Part shown: positions 1-5,807 of the stretch, one piece after another
Position numbering within the stretch: the stretch's first letter is position 1
Layout of the letters: every line of letters starts with the position of its first letter
Assembly (NCBI GenBank): GCA_013140405.1
Contig: JABFSV010000047.1
Span: 1-15,865 of the forward strand
Length of the DNA: 15,865 bases
Reading direction: 5' to 3'
DNA from: Methyloglobulus sp.
GTDB lineage: Bacteria > Pseudomonadota > Gammaproteobacteria > Methylococcales > Methylomonadaceae
Program-made: the position numbers and the translations under genes
The notes under the pieces: generated by a model
Told to the model about the DNA's origin: nothing
The model's input: only the letters and a program-made list of their open reading frames with translations
Database searches by the model: none

Positions 1-37
1 TGTAGCGTGTTTACTGTCCCCAGAAGATTTCTTAATA

Positions 38-85
38 TTACGCGCGAGATGATTCCCAATTGCCTTCAATTTGAGTTAAGTTCAT
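38..85 (-). pseudogene. Truncated CsbD-like protein start (15 codons)
   Basis: On the minus strand an ATG at 85 is preceded by a good ribosome binding site (AAGGAA, 6-7 bases upstream) and reads MNLTQIEGNWESSRA before a TAA at 38-40. The opening M-N-x-x-Q-I-E-G-N-W is the characteristic start of CsbD-family stress proteins, which normally run to about 60-75 residues with the next conserved part being K-x-x-V-K-x-x-W. Homology stops at residue 11 and no continuation is visible in another frame, so this looks like a second CsbD paralogue cut by an insertion or deletion. The bases beyond the stop (1-37, including a GGGGACAG string on the minus strand) resemble mobile-repeat sequence, but I cannot identify it. 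An intact CsbD-like gene lies just upstream on the same strand, making a former tandem pair. The alternative is a chance micro-ORF, but motif plus ribosome binding site argue against that. Confidence 0.55.
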
Positions 86-129
86 TGTGTTTTCCTTTGT
101 TCGTTGATTGAAGAACGATCATCACTATA

Positions 130-272
130 GATTCGGCCTTGTGAAGTATTAAGTTTCCGTTCGCCTTTATGCCCTTTGGGTATTGAGCCTGTTGAAAGGC
201 GGCGTGTGCTTCGACAAGCTCAGCATTTATGCCCTGCGGGTACGAACGGTTCAGACATTAAAAGGCCGAATC
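130..272. repeat. Nested inverted-repeat (REP/MITE-like) element
   Basis: A perfect 11-bp inverted repeat, GATTCGGCCTT at 130-140 and AAGGCCGAATC at 262-272, encloses further nested pairs. These are CCGTTCG at 157-163 with CGAACGG at 243-249, and TGAGCCTGTTGAA at 184-196 with TTCGACAAGCTCA at 210-222 (two mismatches). Two copies of a 17-base unit, tttatgccc-(ttt/tgc)-ggta type, sit at 166-182 and 226-242. The TTCGACAAGCTCAGC string is of a kind that recurs as a dispersed intergenic repeat in many proteobacterial genomes. The layout suggests a composite non-coding repeat that could form one long hairpin. No ORF is apparent in it. Confidence 0.6.
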
Positions 273-341
273 AATAATAAAGCCCATAAACAGGTTTTAT
301 ATTTGTATTTAACAACAACGTGACTTTGTGGATACTTTTAG

Positions 342-575
342 CTAGCCCACGGATGTCCTTTTGCTACGAATCTTTTCCCTTTGTTGATTTTGCCAATCTG
401 CCAACCGTTTTTCTGATTCGTCGCTGTCGGTCATGTTGGCAATTTGTTTCTTGCCACAAAAATGATGTCGTTTGCCTTGGAGTACGTCAATTTGGTCGTC
501 GATAAACCAGATCCATTGGTCTTTGACAGTGTTGATGAATTCTTTCAAGGTTTCTTCAATTTGATTCCAGGCCAT
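342..575 (-). CDS. CsbD-like stress protein
   Basis: A 77-residue hydrophilic protein with the layout of the CsbD family: M-x-W-x-Q-I-E at residues 1-7, K-x-x-x-x-V-K-x-x-W at 11-21, D-D-x-x-D-V-x-x-G-K-R at 26-36, G-K-x-Q at 41-44, and a C-terminal D-W (60-61). CsbD proteins are small, abundant general-stress proteins of unknown biochemical role. I chose the ATG at 575 because GAGAGG lies 8 bases upstream; a GTG at 584 in the same frame has no such site. The second half (residues 45-77) is more divergent than usual, rich in Asp/Glu/Lys/Arg/Gln, and the core has unusual Ile/Trp/Phe substitutions (WIWFIDDQ), so it is a diverged member. It is divergent from the Crp-type regulator at 1008, with about 430 bp between, so co-regulation is plausible. 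Family assignment is fairly sure; function is unknown. Confidence 0.8.
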   Translation of the reverse strand: MAWNQIEETLKEFINTVKDQWIWFIDDQIDVLQGKRHHFCGKKQIANMTDSDESEKRLADWQNQQREKIRSKRTSVG

Positions 576-1007
576 TTTGCACACCTCTCAGTTGTTGGTT
601 ATATAACGATGGATAACGTCATAGTCGGACATAAGCAAACGATGGCGATGATCCTGATTCGATGCTTTTTCGCATGGGCAGCCCCTAAGTCATACGAAGT
701 TTGTACCGTAGCTTGGAGGATACGGGGATTACTGCCCTAAGTCCGTCTGCTACCGTACATAACTGAAACTTTCAGAAATATGTGCAAATTTGGAAAGCGA
801 TGCCTCTCCCTGAATCTGCTGCCTCTTATCAAGAGGCTTCCCAACCAAACGGATATAAGTGCGTTAACGAACAGAGTAAAAGGGGCAACTGTAGTATGTT
901 GACTCAAGGCAATGGAAGTCCTCTTCCGTAGCAAGCTCCGATATGGGGATTATGGTTGTCCCAGATAAGCTGTCGGCTTCCCTTAAATGCTTATAGGAAT
1001 TCATAGC
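576..1007. promoter_or_regulatory. Divergent intergenic/regulatory region with repeats
   Basis: About 430 bases separate the divergent CsbD-like and Crp-type genes and contain no convincing gene. Visible structure includes a 9-base direct repeat CCCTAAGTC at 683-691 and 735-743. An inverted repeat pairs GTACCGTAGC at 703-712 with GCTACCGTAC at 749-758 (one mismatch). A perfect short hairpin GCCTCTT-ATC-AAGAGGC lies at 821-837, with no T-tract after it. These could be regulator sites or a structured leader of the downstream regulator. No promoter hexamers stand out enough to call. The 65-codon minus ORF inside (737-934) has no family resemblance and is treated as chance. Confidence 0.4.
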
Positions 1008-1712
1008 ATGACGTTTACCCAAGCTGTCCCGGCTACCAATCTCCTGGTCGATGCGCTTCTCCCAAAGGATCGTGAGCAGTTACTTGCAAATTGTGAACAC
1101 ATTGGGCTTATTATTGGCGAGGTACTTTATCGTGCCGGAGATGTTGTTCCTCATGTTTATTTCCCGACCGGAGGCTTTATCTCGTTAGTGGCGCCTATCG
1201 GCAGCACAAATCTGGAAGTAGGGCTGGTCGGCAATGAAGGTGTACTCGGGATTACCCTTATATTGGGTGTCGATATAGCGCCATTTACTGGCCTGGTTCA
1301 GGGCGCAGGGACTGCGTTACGCATCACGGTACCGTCGTTTCTCCGTATACTTGGGCAGAGCCCCGAGCTTCATCACGTGTTGAAGCGTTACCTTTATGTG
1401 TCGATGAGCCAGCTTGCACAATCGGCGGCCTGTACCCGCTTTCACCTCGTGGAAGGCCGCCTTGCCCGTTGGTTGTTAATGACCCAGGATCGGGCACACT
1501 CTGACCATTTCCATATTACCCATGTATTCCTGGCTTATATGCTGGGCGTAAGGCGTGTCGGGATTACCAAAGCAGCAAATGCACTACAACAACAAAATCT
1601 CATCAGCTACCAGCGCGGTGACATCACGGTTCTCGACCGAGACGGACTGGAAGCTGCTTCATGCGGGTGTTATCGCGCCGATAAAAAAATCTATGAAAGT
1701 ATCATGGGTTAG
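1008..1712 (+). CDS. Crp/Fnr-family transcriptional regulator
   Basis: A 234-residue DNA-binding regulator. Residues about 30-115 form the cyclic-nucleotide-type beta-roll (YRAGDVVPHVYFPTGG near 41-56, then V-x-x-E-G-V-L around 74-80). About 118-145 is the dimerisation helix, and about 150-225 a winged helix-turn-helix of the Crp type with its recognition helix near 181-195 (VRRVGITKAANALQ). The classic cAMP phosphate-binding R-x-E...R-S/T pattern is not evident, so the effector is unknown. The ATG at 1008 is favoured because AGGAA sits 8 bases before it; the frame also has an upstream ATG at 987 without a comparable site. Next to CsbD-like and DUF2721 genes it probably controls an envelope or general stress response; that role is inference. 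Nearby hairpin TTGCCG/CGGCAA (1749-1769) follows the gene but lacks a T-tract. Confidence 0.9.
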   Translation: MTFTQAVPATNLLVDALLPKDREQLLANCEHIGLIIGEVLYRAGDVVPHVYFPTGGFISLVAPIGSTNLEVGLVGNEGVLGITLILGVDIAPFTGLVQGAGTALRITVPSFLRILGQSPELHHVLKRYLYVSMSQLAQSAACTRFHLVEGRLARWLLMTQDRAHSDHFHITHVFLAYMLGVRRVGITKAANALQQQNLISYQRGDITVLDRDGLEAASCGCYRADKKIYESIMG

Positions 1713-1851
1713 AATCCATGCACGAATAGTGATAGAAGTTTCATCGTTTTGCCGTTAGGATTGCGGCAACCGTTTAAGAGGCGGAAAATAACCGAAATAA
1801 TCAACCGATGACAATTATTAAAATTTCGCATTCAATACGTAATTTCTGGGC

Positions 1852-2301
1852 TTGATAAAAAATTTGCTAATGCTTACAGAACTGCCAGTTACAACTATTG
1901 CCCATGCTATTCAGCTTGCTGTGGCACCTGTATTTTTACTAACGGGAGTTGCCAGTATCCTATCGGTACTGACCAACCGTTTAGGCCGAATTATCGACAG
2001 GTCCCGATTTTTGCATAGCACTTCGGCGGCGGCTGAAGTTGACCAATCAGTTCAAGTTGAGCTTAAATCCTTGAAACAACGCGCACGTCTAATCCATATG
2101 GCAATTGGCCTCTGCACGACCTGTTTGCTATTAATTTGTTCGGTCGTTGCCGTTATGTTCCTAGGTTCATTCGTTACTCTCAACATAGCGGTAGTGATAG
2201 CCACACTGTTTGTTGCCGCCATGATTTGCTTGATTGCCGCATTGCTCAATTTTATTTGTGAGATTTATCTGGCGACAGCGCATGTCCGTGGTAGTCCGTA
2301 A
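1852..2301 (+). CDS. DUF2721 family membrane protein
   Basis: A 149-residue protein with three predicted membrane segments: about 20-40, 84-106 and 110-137. The first is followed by the family signature N-R-L-G-R-I-I-D-R (42-50), preceded by A-P-V-F-L-L-T-G (25-32); both are typical of DUF2721. A basic loop (E-L-K-S-L-K-Q-R-A-R, 70-79) precedes segment 2. Biochemical function is unknown for the family. The start is uncertain: TTG at 1852 and ATG at 1870 (giving MLTELPV...) are both in frame and neither has a clear ribosome binding site; the family core begins after both. It lies 139 bp downstream of the Crp-type gene on the same strand, which suggests linked expression, though the gap leaves room for its own promoter. 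Confidence 0.85.
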   Translation: MIKNLLMLTELPVTTIAHAIQLAVAPVFLLTGVASILSVLTNRLGRIIDRSRFLHSTSAAAEVDQSVQVELKSLKQRARLIHMAIGLCTTCLLLICSVVAVMFLGSFVTLNIAVVIATLFVAAMICLIAALLNFICEIYLATAHVRGSP

Positions 2302-2720
2302 TGCGAAATCTATGATGCAAACAAACAATTGTTCTGGGTTTACATCCATAATAATGTCTAAGAATAATTCCTCCAGAAACCACTCATTTAACAAAGGATA
2401 GCCTGAGCTACGGCATTGTCGTACACGTCGCGCTGGCATTGAAGTTGGTGGGCGGGTTAAATAATCAGTTCAGCCGATTCGATTCGGATGTCATGTCCTT
2501 CCCGTGGCCACAAGAGTATTTTATGCGGTAGCAGGGTTACAGGTTCATCGTATTGGTAAGCCCTTACGTGTTTTATTTGCAGTCGGCGCATCGTTATCAC
2601 TCCTTAAGTAATACCATGGTGCTTACGAATATGAATGACAGTTTTGCACAATATTACAAAGCACGCCTACTTTCTGTACGCTATCGAACAGACACATCTA
2701 TGAGTAAAACGTATTATGAA
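2302..2720. other. Gene-poor intergenic stretch
   Basis: No gene, RNA or element could be recognised in these roughly 420 bases. A plus-frame reading around 2400-2526 (beginning S-L-S-Y-G-I-V-V-H-V-A-L) looks mildly protein-like but has no ribosome binding site, no start that makes sense and no family resemblance. It could be a decayed gene end or chance. A 77-codon ORF starting at 2553 runs into the inverted repeat at 2721 and is probably not real. Confidence 0.4.
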
Positions 2721-2831
2721 CCCAGATTGCCCATTAGAAGAATAACTATTGTAAAATCAATAAGGTATTCCAATAATTTCCATTAGAAATGGGTTGGAAT
2801 AAGTGGTTTTTAATCTAATGGACAATCTGGG
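2721..2831. repeat. MITE-like inverted-repeat element
   Basis: The 18-base ends CCCAGATTGCCCATTAGA (2721-2738) and TCTAATGGACAATCTGGG (2814-2831) are inverted repeats with 17 of 18 matching. Inside, ATTCCAA (2767-2773) pairs with TTGGAAT (2794-2800), and ATTTC/GAAAT forms the tip around CATTA. The 111-bp unit would fold into a long interrupted hairpin. Size, terminal inverted repeats and AT-rich, non-coding interior fit a miniature inverted-repeat element, but I see no clear target-site duplication flanking it. Confidence 0.55.
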
Positions 2832-2965
2832 ATTAAAATAGGATAGGAAATGGGTGGGCTTAGTTGTTCTAAAGTTAACCCGGCCTTTTTACATGAGATC
2901 AATTGCACATAAATCATGGTGCCTGAAAATCCAAGCATCATCAATTTCCCTAATTTGGAGGGAGC

Positions 2966-3058
2966 ATGTCAAATCAAACTATTAAACATTTCGATACCGA
3001 GCCATCAAGAAGTTGGTTTGCTTTTGTCTCCCTAATAAGCTTTGTATTGTTAAATTAA
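2966..3058 (+). CDS. Putative 30-residue membrane-type small protein
   Basis: An ATG at 2966 follows a near-ideal ribosome binding site (TTGGAGGGAGC directly upstream; GGAGG 4 bases before the ATG) and opens a 30-codon ORF ending at TAA 3056-3058. The product starts M-S-N-Q-T-I-K-H-F-D, is polar to about residue 15 and then hydrophobic (SWFAFVSLISFVLLN), long enough for only part of a membrane helix. The decayed IS1-like sequence begins within about 40 bases after its stop, so this may be the surviving start of a longer membrane protein cut by insertion, or a genuine micro-protein. I do not recognise the family. The strong ribosome binding site is the main support. Confidence 0.4.
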   Translation: MSNQTIKHFDTEPSRSWFAFVSLISFVLLN

Positions 3059-3100
3059 TATAGTCATTATGCACTTTCCCATTTATGGTGGAGGGGGATA

Positions 3101-3449
3101 ATGGCAAGCTGTCCAAAATGCCACGGCGGGGGCTGCGTCAAAGACGGGATCGTCAAGGGTAGGCAGCGGCACCGCTGCAAAGGCTGTGAATCGAAGCGGT
3201 GATGACAGATTATTTATGCCCTTTGGTATTGGGGCATTTTGTGCCCGCTACGTTGCATACGCAATCCAATACCCACAGGGCACAAGGGCAGAGACCTGCA
3301 CGGCGGAAGGCTACAACAGCCTGTTGCGGCACGGCTTGGCAAGGTTGAAACGGAAAACCAAGTGTTACAGCAAAAGCCAAGACATGCTTGAATGCTCGGC
3401 CAAGCTGTTCATGGCCTATTGGAATAACGGGAAATCTATATTTATTTAA
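3101..3449 (+). pseudogene. IS1-family transposase remnant, internally deleted
   Basis: The left part (3101-3202) reads MASCPKCHGGGC then VKDGIVKGRQRHRCKGC, the CxxC...CxxC zinc finger that opens IS1-family InsA proteins, and stops after 33 codons at TGA 3200-3202. GAGGGGG lies just before its ATG. The right part, in another frame from about 3291 to 3449, reads ETCTAEGYNSLLRHGLARLK followed by RKTKCYSKSQDMLE and ends MAYWNNG; this is the conserved C-terminus of IS1 InsB-type transposases (LAR-x-x-RKTKCYSKS). A full IS1 transposase is around 230 residues, so most of the middle, including the catalytic aspartates, is gone. The gap is filled by an inverted-repeat segment (3216-3283). I could not delimit the IS ends. 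The element is certainly inactive on its own. Confidence 0.8.
3216..3283. repeat. Inverted repeat inside the IS1 remnant
   Basis: ATGCCCTTTGGTATTGG (3216-3232) faces CCAATACCCACAGGGCAC (3266-3283) as imperfect inverted arms, and TTGTGCCC (3239-3246) pairs perfectly with GGGCACAA (3278-3285). The left arm, with the preceding TTT, matches the 17-base unit at 166-182 near the window start apart from one missing G. It therefore looks like a member of the same dispersed repeat family lodged between the two transposase halves. Confidence 0.5.
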
Positions 3450-3478
3450 CGATACTGAAATATAAGCTAACTATTACG

Positions 3479-4180
3479 TTAAAGATGTAAGCCACACTCA
3501 GTTTTAGGTTTACCCATCCAGCGACCGCTGCGGCCTTCACCTTTTACGGTGCAATGCGTGCAACCAATCGAAGAATAACCGTCGTTCACTAAAGGATGGA
3601 ATGGCAGTTTATGTTCAAGGATGTAGGCATCACGCTCTTCGCGCGACACATCAATCATCGGATTGAATTTGATAATCCCACGGCGTTCTTCAAAAACATC
3701 AAAACCGGCACGGTGATCCGTCTGCCAACTCATGAGGCTCGACACCCAAATATCAAAATTGGATTTGATGGCTTCCAGCGGATTAATCTTATTAATTGAG
3801 CAGCAAAAATCCGGATCGGTTTCATACAACTTTTCTTTTTCACTGTATTGATGCTGATACGCATCCGCTTTCACATCTTCGACTTTTAAATGGTAGAGCC
3901 CGATTAGATAATCCCGATATAAAAGCGTCTCCGGAAAATGAAAGCCGGTATCGATGAAAAAAATAATCTGCTCAGGTCTGATGCGAGAAATGATATGTAA
4001 AAAATAAGCGGAAGTGGCGGCAAAGGAAGATGTCACCATGATTTTTTCAGGTTTAAAATCCTGATAAAGCCTATGCAAACGCGCTTCAAAACTGAGCGAT
4101 TGATATTGATGATTCAATTCATCAATGGTTTGCGTACTTAAACCGGCACTGTTGCTGGAACTTTGGACTAATTCAGACAT
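3479..4180 (-). CDS. cysH: Phosphoadenylyl/adenylyl-sulfate reductase, [4Fe-4S] type
   Basis: A 233-residue enzyme of assimilatory sulfate reduction, reducing APS or PAPS to sulfite with thioredoxin. The PP-loop is at about 50-58 (TSSFAATSA), and FIDTGFHFPET (75-85) is the family's second nucleotide motif. Cys126-Cys127 with Cys207-x-x-Cys210 are the four ligands of the [4Fe-4S] cluster that typify APS reductases and dual-specificity enzymes; E. coli-type PAPS reductase lacks them. The C-terminal K-T-E-C-G-L-H carries the catalytic Cys229. Length is normal. Unusually, the arginine-bearing substrate loop of relatives (TG-x-R-K/R-x-Q-S/A type) is here SSLMSWQTDHRA (147-158). No cysD, cysN or cysI gene is adjacent. 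The ATG at 4180 has AAGGA 13 bases upstream, which is a weak site. APS versus PAPS preference cannot be settled from sequence alone. Confidence 0.88.
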   Translation of the reverse strand: MSELVQSSSNSAGLSTQTIDELNHQYQSLSFEARLHRLYQDFKPEKIMVTSSFAATSAYFLHIISRIRPEQIIFFIDTGFHFPETLLYRDYLIGLYHLKVEDVKADAYQHQYSEKEKLYETDPDFCCSINKINPLEAIKSNFDIWVSSLMSWQTDHRAGFDVFEERRGIIKFNPMIDVSREERDAYILEHKLPFHPLVNDGYSSIGCTHCTVKGEGRSGRWMGKPKTECGLHL

Positions 4181-4215
4181 TTATGTAACTCATTCCTTAA
4201 AAAATCCGTGAACAA

Positions 4216-4292
4216 GTAGCCTGGATGAAGCTTGTGGAATCCGGGAATTCGTGGCTCCGCTTTCCCGTATTACGTTACACTTCATGGGCTAC
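4216..4292. repeat. REP-like palindromic repeat
   Basis: GTAGCCTGGATGAAG (4216-4230) and CTTCATGGGCTAC (4280-4292) are imperfect inverted arms around a GGAATCCGGGA / TCCCGTAT core. The GTAGCC-GGATGAAGC-GGAATCCGGG pattern is a common dispersed intergenic palindrome in gammaproteobacteria. It sits between the end of the aminotransferase gene and the start of cysH, both on the minus strand, where a stem-loop could limit read-through or stabilise the upstream message. Confidence 0.6.
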
Positions 4293-4314
4293 TTATTTCT
4301 GTTTTGTGCCTGAC

Positions 4315-5481
4315 TTATTTCGCCGTCGCCCGATAATACTCAATCGCCGCCGCCACACCACTTCCTGGCTTTATATCAAAACCACTGTCCAGCAACGCCA
4401 TTTCCACGCCAGCAATCGCGCCTAGCATGGAGACATCGTTCATATCGCCGACGTGACCGATGCGGAAGGCTTTGCCTGCCAATTCCGACAAGCCAGCGCC
4501 CAAGGAAATATTGTATTTGCTGAATGCGGTACTGATGACGTGACGGGCATCTTTATCTTCCGGCACCATGATGGCAGTGACGGTGTTGGATTCAAATCCT
4601 GGTTGGGCACACTGTTTCAAACCCCAAGCAGCAACCGCTTTACGTGTGCCTTCTGCCAAACGGTGATGACGGGCGTAGACATTTTCCATGCCTTCTTCCA
4701 GCAATAAGTCCAGTGCCTTACGTAAACCGTACAAGATAGGTAGGTTGGGCGTATAAGGCGTGTAGCCGTCCTTGTTGGAATTCATTTGGTCACGCAAATC
4801 CAGGAAACAACGCGGATAAGTGGAGGTTTCTGTGGCTTTTAAGGCTTTTTGGCTGAATGCCAAAAACGCACCACCTGCTGGCAACATAAAGCCTTTTTGC
4901 GAACCGCTAATCGCACCGTCCACACCCCACTCGTCCATACGGAAATCCAGGCTGGCAATGGAACTGACGCCATCGACAAACATCAACGCCGGATGTAAGG
5001 CCGCATCCATTGCTTTACGAACTCCGGCGATGTCGCTGGTTACACCAGTGGCTGTTTCGTTGTGGGTCGCCAAGACGGCTTTGATTTCATGGTTAGTGTC
5101 TTCTTTCAGACGGGCTTCCAACTTATCCAATGGAATGCCTTTGCCCCAGGTTTCTTGATGGATTTCGACATCAAAACCTAAGCGTTTTGCCATTTCTGCC
5201 CATAAGTGGCTGAATTGCCCAAAGCGGTAAATCAACACTTTATCGCCAGGGTTTAAACAATTGGTAAGCGCGATTTCCCAACCTGCCGTACCCGTCGCAG
5301 GAAAGATAAACGCTTGCCCTGTCTCGGTACGGAAAATCTTTTTCAAGTCCTGTAACAGCGGTGTCAGCAGTTTGGGAAAAATGGGCGAGCGATGGTCTTC
5401 CATCGCAATGTGCATCGCATTTAGGACTTCGTTGGGTACGTTGGTAGGGCCTGGGATATACAGGTGATTACGACCAGCCAT
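4315..5481 (-). CDS. sgaA: Serine--glyoxylate aminotransferase
   Basis: A 388-residue PLP enzyme of the class V aminotransferase family that moves the amino group of serine to glyoxylate, giving hydroxypyruvate and glycine, a step of the serine cycle for C1 assimilation. Evidence: the N-terminal RNHLYIPGPTNVPNEVL (4-20), the FIFPATGTAGWE loop (58-69), HNETATGV (140-147), FVDGVSS (168-174) with the PLP-ring Asp170, and SGSQKGFM (192-199) with the Schiff-base Lys196. Length matches the family. The frame stays open to an ATG at 5580, but the ATG at 5481 has GAGAGG 7 bases upstream and matches the usual N-terminus, so I use it. A TATAAA-like box on the minus strand at 5513-5518 is a possible -10. 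Other serine-cycle genes are not adjacent. Alanine--glyoxylate activity is possible in this family. Confidence 0.92.
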   Translation of the reverse strand: MAGRNHLYIPGPTNVPNEVLNAMHIAMEDHRSPIFPKLLTPLLQDLKKIFRTETGQAFIFPATGTAGWEIALTNCLNPGDKVLIYRFGQFSHLWAEMAKRLGFDVEIHQETWGKGIPLDKLEARLKEDTNHEIKAVLATHNETATGVTSDIAGVRKAMDAALHPALMFVDGVSSIASLDFRMDEWGVDGAISGSQKGFMLPAGGAFLAFSQKALKATETSTYPRCFLDLRDQMNSNKDGYTPYTPNLPILYGLRKALDLLLEEGMENVYARHHRLAEGTRKAVAAWGLKQCAQPGFESNTVTAIMVPEDKDARHVISTAFSKYNISLGAGLSELAGKAFRIGHVGDMNDVSMLGAIAGVEMALLDSGFDIKPGSGVAAAIEYYRATAK

Positions 5482-5807
5482 GGTTTTGCCTCTCAATAGT
5501 TGTTGAATAAGTTTTATAGTCTCGGCAGCAATAAAAATTTTGTTGCAGCTACTGCCATCTAATCCCAGCAATGATGACATAGCCGAAACTAATCAGCAAC
5601 CCATATACCGCAAAGCTCAATTGGAATTATTGATTGATTATTGCCCAGAAAGTGCGGCTTCAAAGCGATAAAACTCAAGCCAGTAAACAGTGTGTTTCAG
5701 ATCAGCAAAACATAGCCTTTTGGTTTGAGGCCATAAAAAATGCAAGATTTTTAATCGCTGTTAGCTTTTTTCTTAAGGGCAAAGGTGGACTGGATTTCGT
5801 TGCCCGA
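5482..5807. other. Intergenic region upstream of the aminotransferase
   Basis: These 326 bases separate two minus-strand genes. They should hold the promoter of the aminotransferase; a TATAAA-like box is seen at 5513-5518 (minus), without a convincing -35. No terminator-like hairpin with T-tract for the fructosamine-kinase gene and no small gene could be supported. Overlapping ORFs here lack family resemblance. Confidence 0.4.

Noticed and set aside
737..934. 65-codon minus-strand ORF in the intergenic region before the Crp-type gene
   Set aside because: No family resemblance, no clear ribosome binding site and it overlaps the repeat/hairpin structures; most likely chance.
1749..1769. TTGCCG...CGGCAA hairpin after the Crp-type gene as a terminator
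   Set aside because: The stem is only 6 bp with a 9-base loop and no T-tract follows on either strand.
2553..2786. 77-codon plus-strand ORF
   Set aside because: Composition looks random, there is no ribosome binding site, and its last third is the arm of the MITE-like inverted repeat.
5482..5580. 33-residue N-terminal extension of the aminotransferase
   Set aside because: The ATG at 5481 has a good ribosome binding site and matches the normal start of the family; the extension has no recognisable sequence.
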